Source: an uncultured Bacilli bacterium (GTDB lineage Bacteria; Bacillota_I; Bacilli_A; RF39; UBA660). From it: a stretch of 9,860 nucleotides of DNA. Numbering within the stretch: the stretch's first letter is position 1; each line of letters opens with the position of its first letter. The position numbers and the translations under genes were made by a program. Below are positions 1-6,642 of this stretch, in pieces. Below the pieces are notes generated by a model that saw only the letters and a program-made list of their open reading frames with translations, did not search any database and was not told the origin of the DNA. The DNA is taken from the NCBI GenBank assembly GCA_947631365.1, contig CANRLB010000040.1, positions 1-9,860 on the forward strand, read 5' to 3'.

Positions 1-180
1 ATTATCTGTTTTACTTGAGTTTTGTTCTTTTTCTAAATATATAGCAAATTCTTTTCTTTCTATTTCTTTTTCTTCTGGTATATTATCATTCATCTCATAT
101 GAATAACTTTTATTCCATGTTATTATTACTAGTGACATTACTATTACTATTATTAACATTACTTTATTCTTTTTATTCAT
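1..180 (-). CDS. N-terminal fragment of a membrane-anchored or secreted protein (partial, runs off left edge)
   Basis: The frame starts at an ATG at 180-178 and stays open for all 60 codons to the window edge, so the C-terminus is missing. An AGGTGA ribosome site sits 6 bases upstream. The N-terminus is MNKKNK followed by an uninterrupted hydrophobic stretch at residues 7-22 (VMLIIVIVMSLVIITW), the layout of a signal peptide or signal anchor. After that comes a hydrophilic, acidic and Lys-rich stretch (residues 29-60) beginning SYEMNDNIPEEKE. No clear signal-peptidase site (A-x-A) is visible, so anchoring is as likely as secretion. The gene is divergent from the tandem helix-turn-helix regulator at 300-746, and its promoter is overlapped by repeated operator-like elements, so I infer it is that regulator's target. 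The fragment is too short to assign a family. Confidence 0.75.
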   Translation of the reverse strand, partial: MNKKNKVMLIIVIVMSLVIITWNKSYSYEMNDNIPEEKEIERKEFAIYLEKEQNSSKTDN

Positions 181-202
181 ACACTATCACCTATCATATA
201 CT

Positions 203-271
203 AAAAAATGAGATATTTTATATATTGAAATAATATCTCATTTTTTTGAATATGTCAATATCTCATTTTTT
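203..271. promoter_or_regulatory. Three-copy 15-bp operator-like array between divergent genes
   Basis: The element AAAAAATGAGATATT occurs three times without mismatch: on the + strand at 203-217 and on the - strand at 246-232 and 271-257. The two same-orientation copies are spaced 25 bp start to start. The first copy is inverted, 14 bp away from the second. On the leftward promoter, copy 271-257 touches the -35 box, copy 246-232 fills the spacer and overlaps the -10 box, and copy 217-203 lies just past the expected transcription start. This is the arrangement of a repressor operator. Copies 1 and 2 could pair as a 15-bp stem, but copy 2 lies upstream of the leftward start, so that transcript cannot form it; binding sites are the better reading. 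The likely binder is the tandem helix-turn-helix protein encoded at 300-746 (inference). Confidence 0.7.
230..258 (-). promoter_or_regulatory. Sigma-A-type promoter for the leftward membrane protein gene
   Basis: The - strand carries TTGACA (258-253, perfect -35) and TATTAT (235-230, five of six for -10) separated by exactly 17 bp. The expected start near 223 gives a leader of about 43 nt before the ATG at 180. The 15-bp repeated element lies in the spacer and over the -10 box. No equally good promoter is visible for the rightward regulator gene: TTGAAA at 225-230 with GAATAT at 248-253 is the best, and it is weak. Confidence 0.75.
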
Positions 272-299
272 GGTTAATTAAAATAATAGGTGATGAATA

Positions 300-746
300 A
301 TGAATAAATTAAAAGACCTTAGAAAAGAAAAAAATATTTTACAAAAAGATATCTCTAAATATTTAAAAATTAAGCAAAATACTTATTCACAATATGAAAA
401 TTGTATACGAGATATACCAACAAAAATATTAAAAAGAATATCTACTTTTTATAAGGTTAATATTGATTATATTTTAGGGCTTACAGATATTAAAAAACTT
501 TACCCAAAATCAAAAATTAATAATGTTAATTTTAATCGTTTAAAAGAAGTAAGAGAAGATCGTGATTTATATCAAAAAGACATTGCTAAAATATTAAACA
601 TTAATCAAAAAAGTTATTCTACCTATGAAACAGGTCTTTGTGATATTTCCACTGATAATATAAAAAAATTAGCTTTATATTATAATTTAAGTATTGATTA
701 TTTATTATATATTACTGATGATCGTGAACCACATAAAAGAAAATAA
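300..746 (+). CDS. Tandem (two-domain) XRE/Cro-family helix-turn-helix transcriptional regulator
   Basis: This 148-residue cytoplasmic DNA-binding protein consists almost wholly of two HTH_3 domains, at residues 4-63 and 81-140, offset by 77 residues. Aligned without gaps, about 26 of 60 positions are identical. Both carry the pattern LxQ/YQKDIxKxLxIxQxxYSxYE followed by a third helix ending in IDYxLxxTD. The recognition helices (KQNTYSQYEN and NQKSYSTYET) are very similar, so both heads may read the same half-site. There is no membrane segment, ligand domain or protease motif; the short C-tail is basic. The start is supported by AGGTGATG at 288-295, 4 bases before the ATG. The gene is divergent from the membrane protein at 1-180, and the intervening array of three 15-bp elements suggests it represses that gene and perhaps itself. 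A second-copy origin by internal duplication is evident; the physiological signal is unknown. Confidence 0.88.
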   Translation: MNKLKDLRKEKNILQKDISKYLKIKQNTYSQYENCIRDIPTKILKRISTFYKVNIDYILGLTDIKKLYPKSKINNVNFNRLKEVREDRDLYQKDIAKILNINQKSYSTYETGLCDISTDNIKKLALYYNLSIDYLLYITDDREPHKRK

Positions 747-774
747 CAAGTATTTCTATTTGTTATTTTCTTTT
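735..774. terminator. Bidirectional terminator-like hairpin across the ends of two convergent genes
   Basis: AAAAGAAAATAACAA (735-749) and TTGTTATTTTCTTTT (760-774) are perfect reverse complements of 15 bp around a 10-nt loop. The left arm contains the last codons and the TAA (744-746) of the regulator gene. The right arm is the last codons of tex on the other strand, with its TAG (758-756) in the loop. Each strand ends in a short T tract. The stem is AT-rich, so termination strength is uncertain, but its position between convergent genes fits a shared terminator. Confidence 0.6.
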
Positions 775-2912
775 AAACTTAAAGATACTTTTTGTTTTTC
801 TAAATTAATATCATCTACATAAACATTAATAATATCTCCAACAGATAATATTTCACTTGGATGTTTTATATAGTTATTACTCATTTTTGAAATATGTATT
901 AAACCATCATTTTTAATACCAATATCAACAAAAGCTCCAAAATCAACAACATTTCTAACTGTACCTTGTAATTTCATACCAACACGTAAATCTTCTAAAT
1001 GAAGAATATCACTTTTTAATATTGGTTTAGGTAACATGTCTCTTGGATCCCTATTAGGTTTTTCTAAACATTCAATAATATCATCTAATGTATATTTATC
1101 AATTCCAATATTTTTAATAATTTCTTCTTTATTAATATTTTCTAATTTTTTTTGGATATCATTAGTGCCAATTAAAGACAAAGGAATATTTAAATAATTT
1201 AATAATTTTAAAGTATGTTCATAACTTTCAGGGTGAATACTTGTCATATCTAAAACATTATCACCGTTTTGAATTCTTAAAAATCCAATAGCTTGTTCAT
1301 AAGTTTTTTCATTTAAAATTTTTTTATTTAATAACTCTTTTCTATTTTTAAATGCTCCATATTCATTTCTAAATTTAAGAATTTTCTCTATTGTACTTTT
1401 TGTTAAACCAGATATATATTTTAAAATTGAAGGAGATGCGGTATTTAAATTAACCCCAATTTGATTAACTACTTTTTCAACAACAAAATTAAGACTTTCT
1501 TTTAATTTTTTATCATTAACATCATGTTGATATAAACCAACACCAATACTTTCTGGATCTATTTTAACAAGTTCTGATAAAGGATCTGATAATCTTCTAC
1601 CAATAGAAATAGCACTTCTTTCTTCAACATGTAAATTAGGAAATTCTTCTATGGCTAATGAACTTGCTGAATAAACACTAGCTCCCGCTTCACTAACAAT
1701 AATATATTCGACTTTTCTTTTAGCTTCTTTAATAACATCAGCAATAAAACTTTCTGATTCCCTTGAAGCTGTTCCATTACCTATCGCAATAACATCAATA
1801 TTATACTCATCAATTAATTTTAAGACTATTTCTTTACTTTTTTCATATTCGCATTTAGGTTCATGGGGATAAATAACAGTTATTTTTAAAGGTTTACCAG
1901 TAGAATCTAATACGGCTAATTTACAACCTGTTCTGTAAGCCGGATCAAAACCTAAAATAACTTTTTCTTTAATTGGTGGTTGCATTAATAATTTTTCTAA
2001 ATTATCTCCAAAATTATTTATCGCAACATCTTCCGCTTTTAATTTTAATTCACTTCTAATCTCTCTTTCAATGGAAGGAGCAATTAATCTTTTATAACTA
2101 TCTTTAATAGCATCTTCCACAATTAAAGATAATTCTTTATTATTGTTATTTTTAATAACTTTATTATTTAAATAATCTAAAATTAAATTTTCATCTATAT
2201 CAATAGATACTGTTAAAACATTTTCATTTTCACCCCTATTGATAGCTAAAATACGATACATTTTTATATATTTAACCGGTTCTTTAAAATCATAATACAT
2301 TTCATAAGTTTTTAATTCATCTTGACTATCTTTTTTCTTTTTACTTACTATTATGCCATTATGATAAGTTAAATATCTTATTTTACCTCTAAAAGATGCA
2401 TTATCGCTAATCCATTCAGCAATAATATATTTTGCTCCCATTAGGGCATCATCAACTGTTTTAATATTTTCATTTAAATATTTAAGGGCAATATCTTTAA
2501 TACTCCCCTTTATATTAAAACTCATAATTATTTTAGCAAGAGGTTCTAAACCATTTTTAATCGCTTCTGTCGCTTTAGTCTTTTTCTTTTCTTTAAAAGG
2601 ACGATAAATATCTTCAATTTCCACTAATTTACTTGCCTTATCAATTGAGACCGCTATTTCTTCTGTAAGTAAGCCTTTTTCATCAATTAATCTTTTAACT
2701 TCATCTTTTCTTTTTTGTAAATTAATTTCATAACTATATTCTTCTTCAATTTTTCTTATTTGTACTTCATCTAAATTCCCCGTTACTTCTTTTCGGTATC
2801 GGGCAATAAAAGGAATAGTATTTCCTTCGCTAAGTAATTTTAAGGTATTATTTACACTTTTAATACTTATATTTAAATTATTAGCTAAATTTTCAATTAT
2901 TTTATCATTCAT
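756..2912 (-). CDS. tex: Tex-family RNA-binding transcription accessory protein
   Basis: This 718-residue protein is the size of the usual Bacillota Tex (about 720). Domains in order: an N-terminal Tex helical region with the signature IPFIARYRKEVTG at residues 33-45; a central YqgF/RNase H-like fold starting GFDPAYRTGCKLAVLD (321-336), with IGNGTASRESE (377-387) and SEAGASVYSAS (407-417); a conserved block at 432-465 (RSAISIGRRLSDP, then VGLYQHDV); helix-hairpin-helix DNA-binding segments at about 485-545; the RDPRDMLPKP linker (621-630); and a C-terminal S1 RNA-binding domain (643-714, GTVRNVVDFGAFVDIG). In characterised bacteria Tex binds nucleic acid through S1 and affects transcription and RNA-related fitness; its exact role is unsettled. 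The ATG overlaps the TGA of the preceding U32 gene as ATGA, and only a weak ribosome site (GAAAGAG) precedes it, so translational coupling is likely. It is the last gene of the operon. Confidence 0.96.
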   Translation of the reverse strand: MNDKIIENLANNLNISIKSVNNTLKLLSEGNTIPFIARYRKEVTGNLDEVQIRKIEEEYSYEINLQKRKDEVKRLIDEKGLLTEEIAVSIDKASKLVEIEDIYRPFKEKKKTKATEAIKNGLEPLAKIIMSFNIKGSIKDIALKYLNENIKTVDDALMGAKYIIAEWISDNASFRGKIRYLTYHNGIIVSKKKKDSQDELKTYEMYYDFKEPVKYIKMYRILAINRGENENVLTVSIDIDENLILDYLNNKVIKNNNNKELSLIVEDAIKDSYKRLIAPSIEREIRSELKLKAEDVAINNFGDNLEKLLMQPPIKEKVILGFDPAYRTGCKLAVLDSTGKPLKITVIYPHEPKCEYEKSKEIVLKLIDEYNIDVIAIGNGTASRESESFIADVIKEAKRKVEYIIVSEAGASVYSASSLAIEEFPNLHVEERSAISIGRRLSDPLSELVKIDPESIGVGLYQHDVNDKKLKESLNFVVEKVVNQIGVNLNTASPSILKYISGLTKSTIEKILKFRNEYGAFKNRKELLNKKILNEKTYEQAIGFLRIQNGDNVLDMTSIHPESYEHTLKLLNYLNIPLSLIGTNDIQKKLENINKEEIIKNIGIDKYTLDDIIECLEKPNRDPRDMLPKPILKSDILHLEDLRVGMKLQGTVRNVVDFGAFVDIGIKNDGLIHISKMSNNYIKHPSEILSVGDIINVYVDDINLEKQKVSLSLKENNK

Positions 2913-5107
2913 ATATTTACTCTTTCTATTAATTCAATGGTTTTTATATAATCCTCATCTAATAACTCAATTCGATAATTTTTAATTCCCATCTTTTTTA
3001 ATTCATCTAATTTATTAAATAAATTAGTTTTATTAGTATTTAAAATAGTTGTACTATGATTAATTGTATTTGTCTCTATTCTATATAAAGCATCATTACG
3101 ATCTTTTAAATAATAATGTTTATTATTTTGACAAACATGACATATTTTATCTTTATTTACTAAAGTATTTAAAGGGCAATATTTCATAATCATGAGTTCA
3201 ATATTGCCATAAAGATATACTTCAATACTATCTTTATTATTGGTTTTACTTACAATATCTTTAATATCATCTATCATACATTCTGGTGATAAACAAAGAT
3301 TAGGGCAATAATTATTTAAATAATCTAATGTATAATGATTAGTAATATTTAAAAAATAATCACCAAGATAACCTTTAAATTTATCTAAACTAGCAAGATC
3401 AGTAACTAGAATGCGAGAATACTTTTCATTATGACTTTCTTCATTACGAGGAATGCGATAACATAAATTATCATTCATTAATTCTTTGTTAATAACTATA
3501 ATATTATCAACATTTTTATCTAAACTGGCCTTTAATTGTTCTTTGGTTCTAACTAAAACGCTTAATCCAATAACATTTCTTTTGCCTGTATTTCTACTTT
3601 GATATTTCCTTTCAACATAATCTATTTTAACATTTTCTCTTAAATTTTTAAGTTTTTCTAACGCTTCTCTTCTTAACTCATTTAAAAGTCCAATAGGAAT
3701 AAAAATATTTTGATCCATTTTAATATCTAAATTATTAATCATAAAGGGAGTATTACAACATTTTTTTAAACATACTTCAATTCTTTCTTTATTTACTGGT
3801 GATGTCTTAGAATTTTGCACTAAATAATCTTTCGTAACATTGATGGTATTATCATTATCTTTGACTATTATTTCTAAAGGTTTATTTATCTTAGCCTTTA
3901 ATATTATATCAATAGGTATTTTCTTAGTTACTTCTTCATTTATTTTAATTAAAGGTAGAGTAAGCATTACTTCATCTAATTCTTTTAAATTAAGAAAATT
4001 ATCTAAATAAATTATATTGCCTTTCTTACCCTCGTTAATTAAATTATCGTTTTCATCATACATAAAGTTAATAGTTAAACCTAAATTACTATTTTTAAAT
4101 CTAATACCTTCAAATTGTTTTAAATTATGAGTTAATTTAATTTTTATTTTCTTATTGGTAACATCCGTTACCATACCTACAGAAATCCCTTTATGATTAG
4201 GAGCTTTAATATTCATAATATCTTGATCATTAAATAAATAACCATTTGTATATTCGCGATTAAAAATAGCTTTTAATAAAAATAAATCTTCATCTAAAAC
4301 TTTTAAGTCTTCCTTATTTTCATATTGTTGCATTAAAGTTTTATATATTTTAGTTACAATACCAACATAAGCTGGACTTTTCATTCTTCCTTCAATCTTA
4401 AAACATTTGACATTACTAGCCATTAATTTTTGAAAATTAGCAATTGAACATAAATCTTTAGGACTTAATAAATATTCGCCATCCGTATCAACTAAATTAT
4501 CTTCTTCATATAACTTATAAGGAAGACGACACATTCCCGCACATTCACCACGATTGCCACTTCTTCCTAAAATGGCAGATGAAAAAAGGCATTGTCCACT
4601 ATAAGAGATGCATAAAGATCCATGAATAAATACTTCTTTTTCTAAAGAAGTTTCGATATTATTAATATAATTTAAAGATAACTCCCGAGCAAAAACAACT
4701 CTTTTAACACCCAATTTTTCTAAAAAAGCTAAGGAAGATGAGGAATGATTATGCATTTGAGTTGAAGCATGAATTTCTAAATTAGGTAAAGTTTGATGGA
4801 CTAAATCAATAAGGCCAATATCTTGCATGATTAAAGCATCGACCCCTATTTTATGTAGGCTTTTAACGTAATCTAATACTTCTTCTATTTCTCTTTCATA
4901 TACTAATGTATTAACCGTTATATAAATTTTTACCCCATATAAATGGCATAATTTAGTGGCCTCTTCTATTTCATCTAAAGTAAAATTACTAGCAAAAGCT
5001 CTTGCGCCAAACTTCTTACCACCTAAATATACCGCATCAGCTCCATTATTAATCGCAGCAATTAATGAAAGTTTATCTCCAACAGGAACTAGTAACTCAT
5101 GCTTCAT
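2909..5107 (-). CDS. Long U32-family protein (RlhA/TrhP-like, probable Fe-S RNA hydroxylation enzyme, annotated as U32 peptidase)
   Basis: This 732-residue cytoplasmic protein begins with the U32 barrel: LLVPVGDKLSLIAAINNGAD at 5-24, then AVYLGG and the GARAFASNF segment. The family signature is at 158-176 (EVFIHGSLCISYSGQC), followed by GRSGNRGECAGMCR (181-194) and CFKIEGRMKSP (235-245). Cys166, Cys173, Cys189 or Cys193, and Cys235 match the spacing of cysteines that hold a 4Fe-4S cluster in characterised relatives such as UbiU. FNREYTNGYL at 282-291 is another family block. A DUF3656-like middle region (about 395-500) and a second barrel-like C-terminal half follow, with YLYGNIELMIMKYCPL (631-646), C656-x2-C659 and YYLKDR. 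Known relatives hydroxylate 23S rRNA C2501 (RlhA) or tRNA U34 (TrhP), usually with prephenate dependence; old peptidase claims are doubtful. Which RNA is the target here cannot be read from the sequence. It starts inside the end of the pseudouridine synthase gene (11-bp overlap) with a consensus ribosome site, and ends in TGA overlapping tex. Confidence 0.92.
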   Translation of the reverse strand: MKHELLVPVGDKLSLIAAINNGADAVYLGGKKFGARAFASNFTLDEIEEATKLCHLYGVKIYITVNTLVYEREIEEVLDYVKSLHKIGVDALIMQDIGLIDLVHQTLPNLEIHASTQMHNHSSSSLAFLEKLGVKRVVFARELSLNYINNIETSLEKEVFIHGSLCISYSGQCLFSSAILGRSGNRGECAGMCRLPYKLYEEDNLVDTDGEYLLSPKDLCSIANFQKLMASNVKCFKIEGRMKSPAYVGIVTKIYKTLMQQYENKEDLKVLDEDLFLLKAIFNREYTNGYLFNDQDIMNIKAPNHKGISVGMVTDVTNKKIKIKLTHNLKQFEGIRFKNSNLGLTINFMYDENDNLINEGKKGNIIYLDNFLNLKELDEVMLTLPLIKINEEVTKKIPIDIILKAKINKPLEIIVKDNDNTINVTKDYLVQNSKTSPVNKERIEVCLKKCCNTPFMINNLDIKMDQNIFIPIGLLNELRREALEKLKNLRENVKIDYVERKYQSRNTGKRNVIGLSVLVRTKEQLKASLDKNVDNIIVINKELMNDNLCYRIPRNEESHNEKYSRILVTDLASLDKFKGYLGDYFLNITNHYTLDYLNNYCPNLCLSPECMIDDIKDIVSKTNNKDSIEVYLYGNIELMIMKYCPLNTLVNKDKICHVCQNNKHYYLKDRNDALYRIETNTINHSTTILNTNKTNLFNKLDELKKMGIKNYRIELLDEDYIKTIELIERVNI

Positions 5108-5747
5108 AATTAAAATCCTCCCATATGCCCGTTTGAGGATATAATTTAAAATCCATTATTTCATCTTTAACAGGGTGTTTAAATTTAAGATGATAAGCAT
5201 ATAACGCTATTTGTTTTTTATCTTGATACCCATATAATTGATCACCATACAAAGGATAACCCCGATGAGCAAATTGTAATCTTATTTGATGATGACGTCC
5301 CGTTATTAAATTAACTTTAACTAAGCTTAAATTATCTTTATTTTTTAAAACTTCATATTCTAATTTAGCATATTTACCTTCTTTAGAAATAATACTTACT
5401 TCCTCATTTTTTAAGATATAATCTTCCATAATACCGTGGCCTTTTAAATTGCCATGACAAATAAGCAAATATTCTTTAGTCATTTCATGATTAGTAATTA
5501 TTTTAGAAAGACGACTTGCAGCTTTACTAGTTTTAGCAAAAACCATAATACCTCCGACAGGTCTATCTAATCTATGAACTAAGCCTAAATAAACATTCCC
5601 TGGTTTTTGATATTTTTCTTTTAAATAATTTTTAATTATTGTAAGTAAATCTAAATCTTTTGTATAATCACTTTGGCATAAAACATTAGGCTTTTTTTCA
5701 ACTACTATAATATGATTGTCTTCATATAAAATATTTAAATTATTCAT
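5097..5747 (-). CDS. RluA-family RNA pseudouridine synthase (short form, no S4 domain)
   Basis: This 216-residue enzyme isomerises uridine to pseudouridine in rRNA or tRNA. The catalytic motif GLVHRLDRPVGGIMVFAKT lies at residues 55-73 with the invariant Asp at 61. Motif III, LITGRHHQIRLQFAHRGYPL (147-166), is followed by YGDQLYG. The N-terminal ILYEDNHIIVVEKKPNVL is the typical opening of the catalytic domain, so the S4 RNA-binding domain found in RluC/RluD-type members is absent. The length is close to E. coli RluA (219). Target uridine is not predictable from sequence alone; RluA, TruC and short Bacillota paralogues all fit. The ATG at 5747 overlaps the end of the methyltransferase gene by 8 bp and is preceded by AGGTAGGG inside that gene. 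The TGA stop lies inside the start of the U32 gene. Confidence 0.95.
   Translation of the reverse strand: MNNLNILYEDNHIIVVEKKPNVLCQSDYTKDLDLLTIIKNYLKEKYQKPGNVYLGLVHRLDRPVGGIMVFAKTSKAASRLSKIITNHEMTKEYLLICHGNLKGHGIMEDYILKNEEVSIISKEGKYAKLEYEVLKNKDNLSLVKVNLITGRHHQIRLQFAHRGYPLYGDQLYGYQDKKQIALYAYHLKFKHPVKDEIMDFKLYPQTGIWEDFNYEA
5116..5122 (-). promoter_or_regulatory. Strong ribosome binding site for the U32 gene inside the upstream coding region
   Basis: The - strand reads GGGAGGA here, 8 bases before the ATG at 5107. It lies within the last codons of the pseudouridine synthase gene and fixes the U32 start, since the protein then begins directly with the conserved LLVPVGDK block. It is the best Shine-Dalgarno match in the operon, suggesting independent initiation as well as coupling. 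Confidence 0.8.
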
Positions 5748-6591
5748 TAGTTACCCTACCTGTAATACCACAAGGTAAATAAATATTATCATCTTCAATT
5801 GGTAAACATAAATCATCAACTAATATCTTTTGTTTTTTAAAATTAATTTTTAAAATATTTTCTAAAGATACTTTTGGTAAATTAGTTGAATAAGTATTAA
5901 TAATTAAAAAGATAAAATCATCAGTTAATAATTCTTTACATAATTTAATAAGTTCTTCTAAATCACTTTCTAAACTCCAAACTTCCCCATTAGCACCTCT
6001 TCCATAACTAGGTGGATCCATAATAATGGCATCATATTTATTGCCTCTTCTTATTTCTCTTTTAACGAATTTAAAAACATCATCCACTAAATATCTAACT
6101 GACTTTTCCTCTAAATGATTTAATTTAACATTTTCTTTAGCCCATTCAATCATTCCTTTAGATGAATCAACATGCACAACACTTGCCCCAGCTTTAAGAC
6201 AGGCAACAGTGGAAGCACCAGTATATGCAAATAAATTTAAAACTTTCACTTCTTTTTTAGCATTTTTTATTAAATTCATTTCAAAATCCCAGTTACTAGC
6301 TTGTTCGGGAAATAATCCTGTATGTTTAAATCCCATTTCTTTAATTAAAAATTTTAAATCATTATATTTAATAATCCATGACTCTGGTGTTTTTAATTTA
6401 TTTTCCCAATGTCCTCCCCCAGAATTACTCCGGTAATATATAGCATTTATTTTATAATCATCAAAGCTACCTAAATCCCAAGTAACAACTGGATCTGGCC
6501 TAAGTAACAAAATATTTTGCCAACTTTCCAGTTTCATTCCTTTACTTGTTTTTAATATTTTATAATCTTGCCAATTATTACTAACTAACAT
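5740..6591 (-). CDS. Class I SAM-dependent methyltransferase, RlmI/RlmK-like (probable RNA methyltransferase)
   Basis: This 283-residue protein has a Rossmann-fold methyltransferase core in its C-terminal two thirds. Motif I is VLNLFAYTGASTVA (117-130), the ribose-binding acidic residue is Asp142 in VVHVDSS, and the catalytic-type motif IV is DPPSYGRG (192-199). The N-terminal part has WDLGSFDDYK and AIYYRSNSGGGHW, then TGLFPEQASNWDF (91-103), as in the COG1092/PF10672 group that includes the rRNA methyltransferases RlmI and RlmK. The N-terminal PUA domain of RlmI is not evident, so the RNA target and methylated base are open. This is the first gene of the operon. The ATG is preceded by GGTGG (6600-6596) and by its own promoter at 6635-6607. 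It ends in TAA, overlapping the pseudouridine synthase start by 8 bp. Confidence 0.88.
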   Translation of the reverse strand: MLVSNNWQDYKILKTSKGMKLESWQNILLLRPDPVVTWDLGSFDDYKINAIYYRSNSGGGHWENKLKTPESWIIKYNDLKFLIKEMGFKHTGLFPEQASNWDFEMNLIKNAKKEVKVLNLFAYTGASTVACLKAGASVVHVDSSKGMIEWAKENVKLNHLEEKSVRYLVDDVFKFVKREIRRGNKYDAIIMDPPSYGRGANGEVWSLESDLEELIKLCKELLTDDFIFLIINTYSTNLPKVSLENILKINFKKQKILVDDLCLPIEDDNIYLPCGITGRVTNE

Positions 6592-6606
6592 AATACCACC
6601 AAATTT

Positions 6607-6635
6607 ATTATACTAATAAAAGGCCTAAATCTCAA
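6607..6635 (-). promoter_or_regulatory. Sigma-A-type promoter for the methyltransferase-pseudouridine synthase-U32-tex operon
   Basis: On the - strand TTGAGA (6635-6630, five of six) and a perfect TATAAT (6612-6607) are separated by exactly 17 bp, inside the 51-bp gap between the large repeat-protein gene and the methyltransferase gene. The predicted start at about 6600 would give a leader of only some 9 nt, with the GGTGG ribosome site (6600-6596) at its very 5' end. No other good promoter is visible before the downstream genes, which overlap one another. Confidence 0.8.
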
Positions 6636-6642
6636 TTAGATT

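Noticed and set aside
203..246. The 15-bp inverted pair read as a Rho-independent terminator or attenuator
   Set aside because: It is between divergent genes, the leftward transcript starts after the second arm and so cannot fold it, and a third exact copy at 257-271 is better explained by protein binding sites.
4956..5144. Small rightward open frame of 62 codons opposite the start of the U32 gene
   Set aside because: It is antisense to the strongly conserved N-terminal U32 barrel and to the overlapping end of the pseudouridine synthase gene, lacks a convincing ribosome site, and its composition mirrors the opposite strand.
6209..6436. Small rightward open frame of 75 codons opposite the methyltransferase gene
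   Set aside because: It lies fully antisense to conserved methyltransferase motif I and the preceding block; no promoter, ribosome site or recognisable domain.
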